In this document: one piece after another, positions 53,459-62,892 of the stretch
Numbering within the stretch: position 1 is the first letter of the stretch
Layout of the letters: each line of letters starts with the position of its first letter
DNA from: Methanosarcina barkeri MS
Lineage (GTDB): Archaea > Halobacteriota > Methanosarcinia > Methanosarcinales > Methanosarcinaceae
Reading direction: 5' to 3'
DNA length: 64,000 bases
Assembly (NCBI RefSeq): GCF_000970025.1
Contig: NZ_CP009528.1
Coordinates: forward strand, 620,001 to 684,000
Position numbers and translations under genes: made by a program
The notes under the pieces: generated by a model
The model's database searches: none
Told to the model about the DNA's origin: nothing
Seen by the model: only the letters and a program-made list of their open reading frames with translations

Positions 53459-54640
53459 TCAGTCCGGTAAGGATAGATTTTCAATTTTCTGTAATATTGA
53501 AATATACTTATTTTCTATATTTTCCCATGAGTAATTTTGCAAAACAAACTCCATCCCATTTTTACCCATAACATTCCTCATTTCATCTCTTGCCAGTAGA
53601 AGGTCCAGACACGCCTTAAATTCCTCATAGTTTTCGTAGTACAGGCCGGCATTGCCTCTGATACACTGACCTTTTAACACGTCACACTTCCCATTTACAA
53701 GTACAGGAGTTTTACAAAGCCAGGATTCAAGCAGGACCATAGACAAACTTTCGTACTTTGAGGGCATTACTAATAGTTTTGCCGCTTTGATTCCTTCAAA
53801 CTTATCCTGTTCAGGAACAAAACCTAAGGAAAGGATATCAGGGCTTTGAGGGATCTTCATAGTCTGTTTTCCCAGTAACACGAGTTTAACCGAAGATTCC
53901 TTTTCCTTTTTATACCGAAGAAAATACTCAAACAGCTCCTGACAACCTTTAGACTCGTCTACTCTTCCGACAAAGATAATGAAATCATCCAGATTATACT
54001 TGCGGGCAAACAAAGCTGCATTAGTTTTATCCGGAATATCTATACCTACACCCACAACATCAGAAGGTATATTCGAAACCCTGAATTTTGAGGTGACAAA
54101 ATTCTTCTCTTCTTCGGTATTAAAAATAAACCGCCTGGGAGATTTGAAGAGCGAGTCAAATATCGACAAATAGATCGGAGGTTCGTCGTGTGCCGTAGGA
54201 ACAAGTAGAGCTTTTTCTTTCACCTGTGGAAGGCCGAAGAAGGTAGTACAGTAAAGATAGGTAAAAAAGATAAAGCAAGTATAATCATCTTTAGCATTTT
54301 TTATGTAATTTAATAAGTGTGTTGAATACGGGCCCTGCATTTTCATCCATTTAACTTCGTCTTCGTAGGTGGGGCTATTTCCAAGGATTTTCTCAGAGAA
54401 TTTATTAAATGCCAGTAAATCTCTTTCATAATCAACACGAAATCTCCTGACCCTCACTCCATTTAAGGTTTCGATCCCTGCAGGATATTCATTCTTCCAG
54501 GTTGTGTAGTCTACTGCACAGGTAGTTAACACTTCTACCTTAAAGTATTTTGATAAATGTTCAGCTACTAGCCTGCAGTGGAATTCGGCCCCTCCGTTAA
54601 CTTCCAGGCCATACCGCTGGACGACTAAAGCGATTTTCAT
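53459..54640 (-). CDS. Family 4 glycosyltransferase (GT-a, copy 1)
   Basis: A 393-residue GT-B-fold transferase. The N-terminal MKIALVVQRYGLEVNGGAEFHCRLVAEHL and a C-terminal donor-binding half with FIIFVGRVDESKGCQELFEYF and MPSKYESLSMVLLESWLCKTPVLV, including the EX7E motif, define it. It probably adds a sugar to a cell-surface or protein glycan. It is the last gene of a minus-strand operon; its ATG overlaps the stop of the fragment gene before it (ATGA). A dead relative lies at 59895-60598 in the duplicated part of the locus. Confidence 0.92.
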   Translation of the reverse strand: MKIALVVQRYGLEVNGGAEFHCRLVAEHLSKYFKVEVLTTCAVDYTTWKNEYPAGIETLNGVRVRRFRVDYERDLLAFNKFSEKILGNSPTYEDEVKWMKMQGPYSTHLLNYIKNAKDDYTCFIFFTYLYCTTFFGLPQVKEKALLVPTAHDEPPIYLSIFDSLFKSPRRFIFNTEEEKNFVTSKFRVSNIPSDVVGVGIDIPDKTNAALFARKYNLDDFIIFVGRVDESKGCQELFEYFLRYKKEKESSVKLVLLGKQTMKIPQSPDILSLGFVPEQDKFEGIKAAKLLVMPSKYESLSMVLLESWLCKTPVLVNGKCDVLKGQCIRGNAGLYYENYEEFKACLDLLLARDEMRNVMGKNGMEFVLQNYSWENIENKYISILQKIENLSLPD

Positions 54641-55185
54641 TCGACCACCTTTTGAATATAATCTTTTAGTAAATTTTTCATAGTCGGTCTTTCAAAATAT
54701 TTTAGTCTTTCATTGTAAACATTAAGGTCCAGTAAAAGTGGAAAAATCTCAGTATTTTTAAACCCCAGGTCATTTAGTCCTAGCTGAGTATATCGAGAAT
54801 TTGCCAGTGCCAGGTCGGTTATCTCTGGATTTAAATTGAGATCCTTTCTTCCCCGTACCAGTAAATACTGGATATAATCTTTGACTCCATAAAGATATTT
54901 TCCAGGCGTAATTCCATGAAACCTTATTATTTTTTTATCTGGTAATTGTTTTACATAATTAGAGACATCGGAGCCTATAGATAAATGAAATATTAACACG
55001 TTGTCTTTTGAAGAGACGTTGTCATATTCAAGATATTTAGCATCCATTTCAGGGTGGATATTTTCAGCGTAGATCTGTGAGTTATAACCCCATTTTCTAA
55101 GGGTTGTATTAATCTCAATAACTTCATTTCCTATTGCATCACCAGGACTAAAGGTTGGCAACATTTGATGAATTTCCATATTCAA
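54637..55185 (-). CDS. Truncated glycosyltransferase (GT-b, copy 1)
   Basis: A 182-residue protein aligning with the first half of the 351-residue GT-b at 60607-61662 (MEIHQMLPTFSPGDAIGNEV, NVLIFHLSIGSDVSNYV, IIRFHGITPGKYL, LGFKNTEIFPLLLDLN). After NVYNERLKYFE it ends in RPTMKNLLKDYIQKVVE, and the whole donor-binding half is missing. An internal deletion that rejoined in frame near the 3' end is the simplest explanation. Start may be TTG 55185 or ATG 55179. It overlaps its neighbours by four bases at each end, so the operon stays coupled. Probably inactive as an enzyme. Confidence 0.8.
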   Translation of the reverse strand: MNMEIHQMLPTFSPGDAIGNEVIEINTTLRKWGYNSQIYAENIHPEMDAKYLEYDNVSSKDNVLIFHLSIGSDVSNYVKQLPDKKIIRFHGITPGKYLYGVKDYIQYLLVRGRKDLNLNPEITDLALANSRYTQLGLNDLGFKNTEIFPLLLDLNVYNERLKYFERPTMKNLLKDYIQKVVE

Positions 55186-56357
55186 GCCTCTTCAAGAAAC
55201 CGTACATATTTTTCAACAATCAGGTCCCAGTTAAAGTTCTCATCTACATATTTCTTCCCATTTATAGCCATTTTTCTTCTTAACTGAGGATTATTTAAGT
55301 AAAAGTTAACGCATCCTTCAAATTCCTCGTAATTTTCAAAATACAATCCAGACTTACCTTTAATACAATGGTTCTTTGTTACAGCGCATCCGGAATGAAC
55401 CAGAACTGGGGTAAGACATAACCATGATTCCATTATCACTATTGAAAAGATTTCTTTAATTGAGGGTTGACAAAAAAGACTTGCAGCAGCAAACGCATCA
55501 TATTTATCCTGTTTCTTAACAAAACCCAGGTCAAATATCTCTTTTTTAAACTTTTCCGGGATACTGACCTCTCCGCTTCCCATCAAGATGAGCTTAAGCT
55601 CATTCTGATTTTTCAGCTTATACTTACAAAAAAAATCAATTAGAAGAGGAGTGTTTTTACCTGGCTCCCGCCTTCCAGCATAAAGAATGAAATCATCATA
55701 GATTCCATATTTCTCCCGAAATCTCTTTGCTTCAAAGGAAATACTGGTGTCTATGCCTTCTCCTATAATTATCTGCTTGCCTTTAATGTCGAATATTTCG
55801 TTTGCAAGTTTTTCTTCGGGTTCAGCATGGAATATTATCCCTGCCACGTTCTGGAACATATTCTTATAAATGTCCATATATGCGTAGCTCTCATCGTGAA
55901 GGCAGGGTATTAAATATGATTTTTTCGGGTGGATTTGAGACCCATAATATGTAGTTCCGAACATGTAAGGTATAAACAGGAAGTAATCGTAGTCGGAACC
56001 ATGAGCTTCAAGGTATCGGTAAAGATCGTCGCTATTAATCATCTCTTCGATGTATATCTGCTCTTCTTTCACCGAAAGTTTCTGGTTGTGTATCAATTTT
56101 GAGTTAACACGATCAAATAGTCTACTGTTCCTTTGTCGGACTTTAAATCTTCGAATTATAACATTATTTAGTTGGAATACTCCTTCTTCATAATAATTGG
56201 AGTTCCAATCCGAATTGAACTCTTTCACGCAGGTAGTAAGGATTTCAACTTCAATTCCATTTCTGGAAAGGTTCTCAGCCGTATTTTTATATTCACTTTC
56301 CGCACCGCCCGGAATCTCTCCATACCAGGGAACAACAAATGCAATCTTCATTAACAC
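55182..56357 (-). CDS. Family 4 glycosyltransferase (GT-c, copy 1)
   Basis: A 391-residue GT-B glycosyltransferase. The N-terminal IAFVVPWYGEIPGGAESEYKNTAENL is typical. The middle DYFLFIPYMFGTTYYGSQIHP with PCLHDESYAYMDIYKNMF is shared with the copy at 61659-62828, and the C-terminus has FILYAGRREPGKNTPLL and KEIFSIVIMESWLCLTPVLVHSG. GTG 56357 opens the frame, but ATG 56351 is better spaced from GGAG. It most likely builds the surface polysaccharide or protein glycan together with its operon partners. Confidence 0.92.
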   Translation of the reverse strand: MLMKIAFVVPWYGEIPGGAESEYKNTAENLSRNGIEVEILTTCVKEFNSDWNSNYYEEGVFQLNNVIIRRFKVRQRNSRLFDRVNSKLIHNQKLSVKEEQIYIEEMINSDDLYRYLEAHGSDYDYFLFIPYMFGTTYYGSQIHPKKSYLIPCLHDESYAYMDIYKNMFQNVAGIIFHAEPEEKLANEIFDIKGKQIIIGEGIDTSISFEAKRFREKYGIYDDFILYAGRREPGKNTPLLIDFFCKYKLKNQNELKLILMGSGEVSIPEKFKKEIFDLGFVKKQDKYDAFAAASLFCQPSIKEIFSIVIMESWLCLTPVLVHSGCAVTKNHCIKGKSGLYFENYEEFEGCVNFYLNNPQLRRKMAINGKKYVDENFNWDLIVEKYVRFLEEA

Positions 56358-56442
56358 TGCTCCAAAGTTATCTCACAACCTTAAAGAAAGTAGAAAGCAA
56401 GCAAAATCTCTACTTATTCATGATTTCCTGTCACTGGATTCT

Positions 56443-59400
56443 TTATTTCTTCCCGATCACCGCATAGTCCTGGGCTCCATATAAGGCATCGTTTATCATG
56501 TCTATGTTTTGGTTAGAGATATCAATCATTGATTTGTCCTGGTTGGTATCCTCAAGATTCGGAAACTTTCTCAATTTCATTTCAGGAGATACAGGGGACA
56601 AAAATTTCGTTTCAATATCACGGAAACCTGCATTGCTGACTAAAAATTTTAGAGTCTCTGGATGCACAGGTTTTATGTGAGAGAGATCTATGTAAAAGTT
56701 CGCGAGGGAGAATAAAGATAGAGGGTTAACGGTCTCGATAATAATGTAAAAACCGTATTTCATTTTTTTGTTGCACAGACTCAACATATTAACAAAATAC
56801 CTGGGATTGAGGTGTTCAACTACCTGACTTATGAAAATCCCATCGAGGCTTTTGTCCTTGATCTCTTCAAGAGCTTTTATAGCGTCTTTTAATTCGGCAT
56901 TCAGACCCTTAGATTTACAGAAGCTTATCATGTCCTCATCGACATCAATTCCTCGAGCATTGATACCTTTTTGTTTTGCTAGTTCCAGAAACTCTCCCCG
57001 TCCACATCCAATATCAAGCACATTGGTGCAATTCTCAAAATAACCTATAAAGTTTGTCTGATGCTGCAGGACATTTTCTCTTGAACCGCGGAATCTTTCT
57101 TCAAATACATAATAGTTAATCTGAGGATCAGCGTTTCCAGAGACAGTAGCCTGGGTGTTGGCCTTTCCGGATGCATTATTTTGAGCATTGGTCTTTCCTA
57201 AGGAATTATTCTGGGCAGCTCTTCCGGAAGAATTAATATGAGCATTAGCTTTTCCAGAGGCATTCGCCTGGGTGTTAGCCTTTCCGGAAGAATTTGTTCC
57301 CTGACTTCCAAGCTCTTTCTGTATTCTGGATTCAAGTACTCTGTTAAGCCAGGCTTTGTTCTCAAGGTCCAGATTAACAGCAGAAACTATAGATTCGACT
57401 TCTTTCTTTATACTGCTGACAACTTCAAATTTCAACTTTTCAGTTTCACTGCTTAGTTGCTCAACTTTAGATTTTAGTAGTTTGTTTTCATCCTCGAGTT
57501 GTTCTATTTCCGATTTTAATTTCTCCACTTTATTAGAACAGAAGTCTGCTGTCTCCCTTGCATCATTGAGAACGCCTGCAAGGTTATAATTAAGTTGACT
57601 TTGTTTCTGAAATACGGGATCGACATAACGTCTGACCTCTCCATGAACTAATTTTCTACCTTTTATTAAAAATGGGCCCAAAAATGGACGATGAGAACTG
57701 ATAGAATAGGTATCGTTACGAAGATCATAATCAGAATTAATTATTCCGGACCCCTGGGAACTTCTTTCATTTGAGGAGACCTCTGAAAATACATGTTCTA
57801 TCTCTTCAATGTCCTTTGGATCCTCATTTTCTTTTCTTTCCCTTATGTTCTCACGAATTTTTTCCATAATCTCTTCAACATTGATTTCATCGTCTTTAAT
57901 CTCGAACGTATCCATTTTTGATTCCTCTAACCTGCATTCATCCGGGTTTTGCTCAACTTTTGCGCTAATGTTAAGTAAAGGCTTATTAGTAATTTCCTGA
58001 AGCCAGAAACAGCCTTCTTGCACGAGGTCAATTTGCAACTGATATTCCCCATGCTCTTGAGGAGCGACAATATCCACTTGAAGATCCCGCTGTTCATTAG
58101 GATTTAAAGCAGGTAGTATTCCAGTCCTGAGTCCATCAAAAACTTCACACGTGCCATCAGTTTTCAACCAGTGATACGAGATATTCACAGGACAAGGAGG
58201 TAGAGATACGAGCCGCTCTTTTCCGTTATTCTTAAGAGTTATATGCAACTTGAATTTTTTATTTGAGAAAGTGTTAATTGAATCTTTTTCCGACAGAGCT
58301 TCTACATTTACTCCATTGCGGTCAAGTTTTCTGGGAGATAATAATTGAACAATCCGATCCCTGTCTAGATCTTCAAAAGAACTTACAGCAAGGATAGTTC
58401 TGGCATTATTATACTCTTCCGAACTAAAAGAGTGAGTGAGTGAACCTGCTAAATCTTGAGAATCGTTTACCCATGTCAATATATGTGAAAAATATTTATT
58501 TAAATTAAGGAATAGGCTTTGAGGAGTTTGTTCATTGACATGTCTCAGATCTTCATAAAACGTCCTGGGGTTTTCAGGAATATAAAGCCCTATTTCCTTT
58601 GCGATTTTTCGCTTTTCTTCATACGTATATTGGTAGTACAACTTATTGGGGTAAATATATGTAATAAATAAACCGTCTTCTTTAAGGAGTTCGGCGATTT
58701 TTAGAATAACTAATTCAAGTTTATCTTCTGGAACGCGCTCAATTAGATCTGTTGCAATAATTCTATCATATTTTTTATTAAACTTATGATTTAAAAAATT
58801 GTCTTGAATAAATTCCAGATTCTTCATCGAGCTATTGGCTAAATATTTAGCTTTAGCCGTCTTAATCGCAGAAGAAGAATCGTCAATTCCGGTCACATGA
58901 GCTCCAGACTTTGATAAGGTGTAGGAAAGCTCACCTCTGCCACAGCCTACATCCAGTATATTCATGTCTTTATTCGGATTAGCAAGACAGGATATGGAAA
59001 TTAAACGAGAATTTTCAAATTCTCTGCCTTTATACCTTTTATAAGAGTCAATAATGCCTTCTAGGTTCGAATTTTCCTTACTCAAGCCTTCTACGAACAT
59101 ATGCTTAGCTGAACTTTTAGTTTTAATCAGCAGTTCGCCTGCGTAGGAAGGTATTGTTACAGCAAATTCGATAAAGTCTTTATATTTATTTAAAAAATAA
59201 GTTGCGCTCAATAAATTTTCTTTAGACCAGAAATAACCGTCAACCAGAATCCATTTCCCTTTTTCCAGTGCAAGTTCTAAATTATGGAATGTACCGTCTC
59301 CATCCTGATGATCATTAATATGAATAAGGTCATAGAAATCTCCAGGTAATGTAGGCATTGACCGGCTATTGGCAAGCAAAAATTCTGCCTTGTAATTTTG

Positions 59401-59718
59401 TGTGATTCTTTTGGCCCAGTTCCCCGCCCCTTTATTTCCTCCAAAAGTATCAGAATCGTTATCTATCCCCAGATAAGTTGCATTTTCTGAAGCCTTAAGG
59501 AAAGTTATCGCACTATAACCGTATCTGACTCCGATTTCCAGTATAGACGTTGGGCGGATCATTTTTGCAATTGCAAATTTCATGCGGTAATAATCAACCC
59601 ACTCATTGAATAGATCTGATAATTTATCCCCAGGAAATACATAATTCCTAAAATCGTAGTTAGTATGGTTATAAATAGAGATTAACTCATCCATCATACT
59701 CCGTTCTCCAGAAAGCAA
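56443..59718 (-). CDS. Large multidomain methyltransferase of glycan locus
   Basis: A 1091-residue protein with three Rossmann methyltransferase-like parts. First, residues about 25-210 are CmcI-like (ILEIGVRYGYSAITFLKAS, DLIHINDHQDGDGTF). Second, residues about 225-430 contain NILDVGCGRGELSYTLSKSG. A beta-rich segment about 470-600 resembles the polysaccharide-binding part of Wzt. A coiled coil at about 735-800 and an Asn/Ala/Gly repeat at about 810-870 follow. The third methyltransferase part is the C-terminal 200 residues (VLDIGCGRGEFLELAKQKG...GIDVDEDMISFCKSKG). Such proteins cap or modify growing polysaccharide chains. GGAGAACGGAGT places the likely start at ATG 59697. Its relative lies at the window's right edge. 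Confidence 0.88.
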   Translation of the reverse strand: MLSGERSMMDELISIYNHTNYDFRNYVFPGDKLSDLFNEWVDYYRMKFAIAKMIRPTSILEIGVRYGYSAITFLKASENATYLGIDNDSDTFGGNKGAGNWAKRITQNYKAEFLLANSRSMPTLPGDFYDLIHINDHQDGDGTFHNLELALEKGKWILVDGYFWSKENLLSATYFLNKYKDFIEFAVTIPSYAGELLIKTKSSAKHMFVEGLSKENSNLEGIIDSYKRYKGREFENSRLISISCLANPNKDMNILDVGCGRGELSYTLSKSGAHVTGIDDSSSAIKTAKAKYLANSSMKNLEFIQDNFLNHKFNKKYDRIIATDLIERVPEDKLELVILKIAELLKEDGLFITYIYPNKLYYQYTYEEKRKIAKEIGLYIPENPRTFYEDLRHVNEQTPQSLFLNLNKYFSHILTWVNDSQDLAGSLTHSFSSEEYNNARTILAVSSFEDLDRDRIVQLLSPRKLDRNGVNVEALSEKDSINTFSNKKFKLHITLKNNGKERLVSLPPCPVNISYHWLKTDGTCEVFDGLRTGILPALNPNEQRDLQVDIVAPQEHGEYQLQIDLVQEGCFWLQEITNKPLLNISAKVEQNPDECRLEESKMDTFEIKDDEINVEEIMEKIRENIRERKENEDPKDIEEIEHVFSEVSSNERSSQGSGIINSDYDLRNDTYSISSHRPFLGPFLIKGRKLVHGEVRRYVDPVFQKQSQLNYNLAGVLNDARETADFCSNKVEKLKSEIEQLEDENKLLKSKVEQLSSETEKLKFEVVSSIKKEVESIVSAVNLDLENKAWLNRVLESRIQKELGSQGTNSSGKANTQANASGKANAHINSSGRAAQNNSLGKTNAQNNASGKANTQATVSGNADPQINYYVFEERFRGSRENVLQHQTNFIGYFENCTNVLDIGCGRGEFLELAKQKGINARGIDVDEDMISFCKSKGLNAELKDAIKALEEIKDKSLDGIFISQVVEHLNPRYFVNMLSLCNKKMKYGFYIIIETVNPLSLFSLANFYIDLSHIKPVHPETLKFLVSNAGFRDIETKFLSPVSPEMKLRKFPNLEDTNQDKSMIDISNQNIDMINDALYGAQDYAVIGKK
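57126..57300 (-). repeat. 27-bp minisatellite inside the methyltransferase gene
   Basis: Six to seven copies of a 27-base unit encode the 9-residue motif NASGKANTQ and variants (NSSGKANTQ, NNASGKANT, NSLGKTNAQ). The paralogue at 62.9-64 kb lacks this repeat, so it arose or expanded after the duplication. Confidence 0.85.
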
Positions 59719-59894
59719 TTTATTAGCGCAAGTGATTAACAGTTTATATGATTACTTTTCATAATGAATACTAATAGACTAACAATTTGATTTAGTTTGC
59801 ATATTTTATAAGTGAGTGATAGTAGAATAATAATAATTTGATTTAGATTGAATATTTCATATAAGTAATAGTTGAATAATAATTCGATTCTTTT
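59719..59894. other. Upstream region of the large methyltransferase gene
   Basis: Contains two to three imperfect copies of a roughly 60-base AT-rich unit with AATAATAATTTGATTTAG. It separates the two halves of the duplicated locus. Confidence 0.5.
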
Positions 59895-60598
59895 AATACA
59901 TCACACTTTCCATTTATAAGTACAGGAGTATTACAGAGCCAGGACTCGAGAAAGGACATGGATAAACTTTCGTACTTTTGAGGGCATTATTAATATTTTT
60001 GCCGATTTGATCCCGTTAAACTTTTCTTGATTCTTCACTGTTTTGTGTGGATTGAAAATAATTGCTTAGTTATAAAGTATTCAGACCAAATTGGAAAATA
60101 TCAAGCTTGAATGTGATTTTCAGCAACAACTGCTTCTCTATTTAATATATGTGACTTCAACATTTGGCATGAAAGTGCTTGAAATAACTTTCATATTTTT
60201 GTGCATGTTATTCAACGAATTTCATGCTCGTTTAGAAACTAAATGGAAGTTACCCACTCGAAACAGCGAAGATTCACTATTTCCAAAATAACCCAATGGA
60301 ATTCTCTAGGGAATTAACATATCGTACAGTTGCAAAAAAGAAATGCAAGAGACTTTAAACACATATGTTATTTTATTAATATGATCTCTCTAAAATTAGG
60401 AAAACTAAAATTTGAGTTACCCACATGAAATAGTGAAGAGCCAACATTAATTTAAAAGCAAAATCATCAAAAAAATATATGAATTAAATGTTGATCTGCC
60501 AAATGCAAGATAAATATTCAAATGCGAGCTTGTAGTGGAATTCGGTACCTTCGTTAACTTCCAGGCCGTAATGCTAGACTACAAAAGTTAGCTTATTT
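59895..60598 (-). pseudogene. Remnant of GT-a, copy 2
   Basis: Two short pieces match the intact GT-a at 53459-54640 in the same orientation. 59895-60030 matches about 53680-53815, with TTTATAAGTACAGGAGT and CAGAGCCAGGACTCGAG stretches. 60526-60598 matches the gene's 5' end, with AGTGGAATTCGG and TTAACTTCCAGGCC stretches. The middle of the gene has been replaced by about 490 bases of repeat-bearing DNA. The position right after GT-b, copy 2, is the same as in copy 1, proving that GT-a was part of the duplicated block. Confidence 0.8.
60240..60440 (+). repeat. Dispersed ACCCACTCGAAACAGCGAAG-type repeats
   Basis: AAGTTACCCACTC followed by GAAACAGCGAAGA (about 60250-60277) and a looser copy (GAGTTACCCACATGAAATAGTGAAG, in two parts, about 60414-60438) lie inside the dead glycosyltransferase. 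They match the minus-strand copy near 22774. They are probably ends of a mobile element whose insertion killed the gene. Confidence 0.55.
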
Positions 60599-60606
60599 TT
60601 TTAATA

Positions 60607-61662
60607 TTACTTCACCTTGGATAATATTCTTTCAAACTGAGTGATTATTTTTTCCCTTTTGAAATCATCCAATCTACCTTTCTGTTTCTTGACAATAATT
60701 GATCGTAGTCTTTCATCCTCTACCAATAAATTTACCATCTCAGCAATTTCACAATAATTCTTTTTGTTAACCAGAATTCCCGTATTCTCAAGAGTGAAGG
60801 GGATAGCTGTAGAGTTGTACGCTATAATTGGAACTTCAAAGTACATACTTTCCAGTACAGGAACACAAAAGCCTTCGTGTTCACTCATACAGATAAAAAC
60901 ATCAGCTAGTTTATAGTAAGAAATCAGGTCGTTAAATTTGATCTTACCTAATAAATGAACATCTTTTAGATTTAAGTTCTGGATCAGCTTTTTCAAATAA
61001 TCTGAATAAATTTCACAGCCTTCATAGCTGCCTGCCAGGAAAAGCCTTGATTTTGGGTTAATACGTTTATAATAATAAAATATTTTTATTATATCTTCCT
61101 GTCTTTTATGCGGGGTTACTCTCCCCACAAATAAGAGATTCACAAAATCATCATTATATTTCGACAGCAATTTTTCGTTTGGGTTTCTGTATTCATTAAA
61201 GTCCACTATTATAGGTAAAACATCGGTATTTTTAAATCCCATTTTTTGAAGTTCCAGTCTGTTGAATTCGGAAACGCCAACAGCAAGGTCTATGTGGTCA
61301 ACAAGTGACCTGAGTTCATTTTTTCCATTTTCCAGTAAGTTTACAAGAGTCTCGTTGACTCCAATAAAATAGTCAGGCGGGGTAATATTATGGTAAATCA
61401 TTATCTTTTTGTCGGGAAGTTTTGTAACAAATTCCGAAACTTCGGAACCGATGGAAAAGTGAAAAATTAATATGTTTTCTTTTGAAGAAACCTTCTTATA
61501 TTCGGTATAATTTTTTGCGTCAATTCCAGGATGTATATTTTGAGCATATATTTCGGATTTATATCCCCATTTATTCAGAACGCTTTTTATTTCTCGGACT
61601 TCATTGCCTATGGCATCTCCTGGAGAAATTGTTGGTAAGATCTGGTGAATCTCCATTTTCAA
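60607..61662 (-). CDS. Family 4 glycosyltransferase (GT-b, copy 2, full length)
   Basis: A 351-residue GT-B glycosyltransferase. The acceptor half begins MEIHQILPTISPGDAIGNEV, and the donor half has FVNLLFVGRVTPHKRQEDIIKIF, HLLGKIKFNDLISYYKLADVFICMSEHEGFCVPVLE (with EX7E-type EGFCVPVLE) and ITQFERILSKVK at the end. It is the complete form of the truncated gene at 54637-55185. Start is TTG 61662 overlapping the previous stop (TTGA), or ATG 61656. Cytosolic, in the surface-glycan operon. Confidence 0.93.
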   Translation of the reverse strand: MKMEIHQILPTISPGDAIGNEVREIKSVLNKWGYKSEIYAQNIHPGIDAKNYTEYKKVSSKENILIFHFSIGSEVSEFVTKLPDKKIMIYHNITPPDYFIGVNETLVNLLENGKNELRSLVDHIDLAVGVSEFNRLELQKMGFKNTDVLPIIVDFNEYRNPNEKLLSKYNDDFVNLLFVGRVTPHKRQEDIIKIFYYYKRINPKSRLFLAGSYEGCEIYSDYLKKLIQNLNLKDVHLLGKIKFNDLISYYKLADVFICMSEHEGFCVPVLESMYFEVPIIAYNSTAIPFTLENTGILVNKKNYCEIAEMVNLLVEDERLRSIIVKKQKGRLDDFKREKIITQFERILSKVK

Positions 61663-62828
61663 AAACTCCCTAAAAAGTCAATATATTTTTCTACAATTTT
61701 ATCCCAGCTAAAATTATCAATAACATACGACATCCCGTTCTCAGCCATAATCTTTCTGATAGCAGGGTTTCCCAGATAGAAATCGAGGCACCCTTCAAAT
61801 TCATAATAGTCATTAAAATAAAGTCCACCATTACATTTGATACAGTGGTCTTTAGTTACGGCGCAATTCCCATGTACCAGTACAGGGGATTTACATAACC
61901 ACGACTCCATTATTACAATAGAAAAACTTTCATTCAAAGAGGGCTGACACAAAAAAGTAGCCGCTGCATATGCATCATACTTATCCTGAAGTGGTACAAA
62001 CCCCAGATCAATAATGTCATTTCTACTTTCAGAGGGTATTTCTATTGTTCCACTACCAATAAGAACGAGCTTTAATTCATTCTTTCTATGCTTTTTATAT
62101 CTGGTAAAAAAATCAATTAGAAGAGGAACATTTTTCCCGGCTTCCTTCCTTCCTGCGTAAAGAATGAAGTCAGTTTTAATGCCGTATTTCTCCCGGAATC
62201 GGTCTGGATTATACACAAAATCCATATCAATTCCCTCTCCTAAAACAGTCTGCATGTTATTTAGGTTATAAAGATGATTCGCTAATATTTTTTCAGGAGA
62301 TGCATGAAAAATAATGCCTTTGACATTTTCAAACATAGTCTTATAAATATTCAGGTAAGCGTAGCTTTCATCATGAAGGCATGGAATTATAACTGATTTT
62401 TCAGGGTATATGCAGGATCCATAGTAAGTCGTACCGAACATATATGGAATAAATAAAAAGTAATCGTAATCTGTACCATGTTCAGCAATATAAGAATAGA
62501 GACCGGGGCTGTTAACCATTTCCCGCATAAACGTTTTCTCTTCATCGGGAGATATCTCAAGACCGCGCATAAGTTTATAGTTTATTTTATCAAAACGGGC
62601 AGTATCTCTTTTCCTTACTGAAAATCTGTGTATACTGACCCCATTTAAATTATAAATCCCCTCTTCATAAAAGTCAGTGCTCCAATCACTCAAGAATTCT
62701 TTGACGCAAGTAGTAAGTATTTCAACTTCAATACCGTGTTTTTGCAGGTTTTCAACTGTTCTTCTGCATTCACTTTCTGCTCCGCCAGGAATGTTCCCGT
62801 ACCAAGGAGTTACAAACGCTAGTTTCAT
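61659..62828 (-). CDS. Family 4 glycosyltransferase (GT-c, copy 2)
   Basis: A 389-residue paralogue of the gene at 55182-56357, clearly related along its whole length: LAFVTPWYGNIPGGAESECRRTVENL, YFLFIPYMFGTTYYGSCIYPEKS, PCLHDESYAYLNIYKTMF, FILYAGRKEAGKNVPLL, NESFSIVIMESWLCKSPVLVHGN. Both copies keep the donor-site motifs and should be active. ATG start. Coupled to GT-b by a four-base overlap. Divergence between the copies suggests an old duplication with possible change in sugar specificity. Confidence 0.93.
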   Translation of the reverse strand: MKLAFVTPWYGNIPGGAESECRRTVENLQKHGIEVEILTTCVKEFLSDWSTDFYEEGIYNLNGVSIHRFSVRKRDTARFDKINYKLMRGLEISPDEEKTFMREMVNSPGLYSYIAEHGTDYDYFLFIPYMFGTTYYGSCIYPEKSVIIPCLHDESYAYLNIYKTMFENVKGIIFHASPEKILANHLYNLNNMQTVLGEGIDMDFVYNPDRFREKYGIKTDFILYAGRKEAGKNVPLLIDFFTRYKKHRKNELKLVLIGSGTIEIPSESRNDIIDLGFVPLQDKYDAYAAATFLCQPSLNESFSIVIMESWLCKSPVLVHGNCAVTKDHCIKCNGGLYFNDYYEFEGCLDFYLGNPAIRKIMAENGMSYVIDNFSWDKIVEKYIDFLGSF

Positions 62829-62892
62829 AGTAATTTATCCCCGGATCACATAACATAAAATTATGATAATAATTCAAACATTATTTAGTCCC

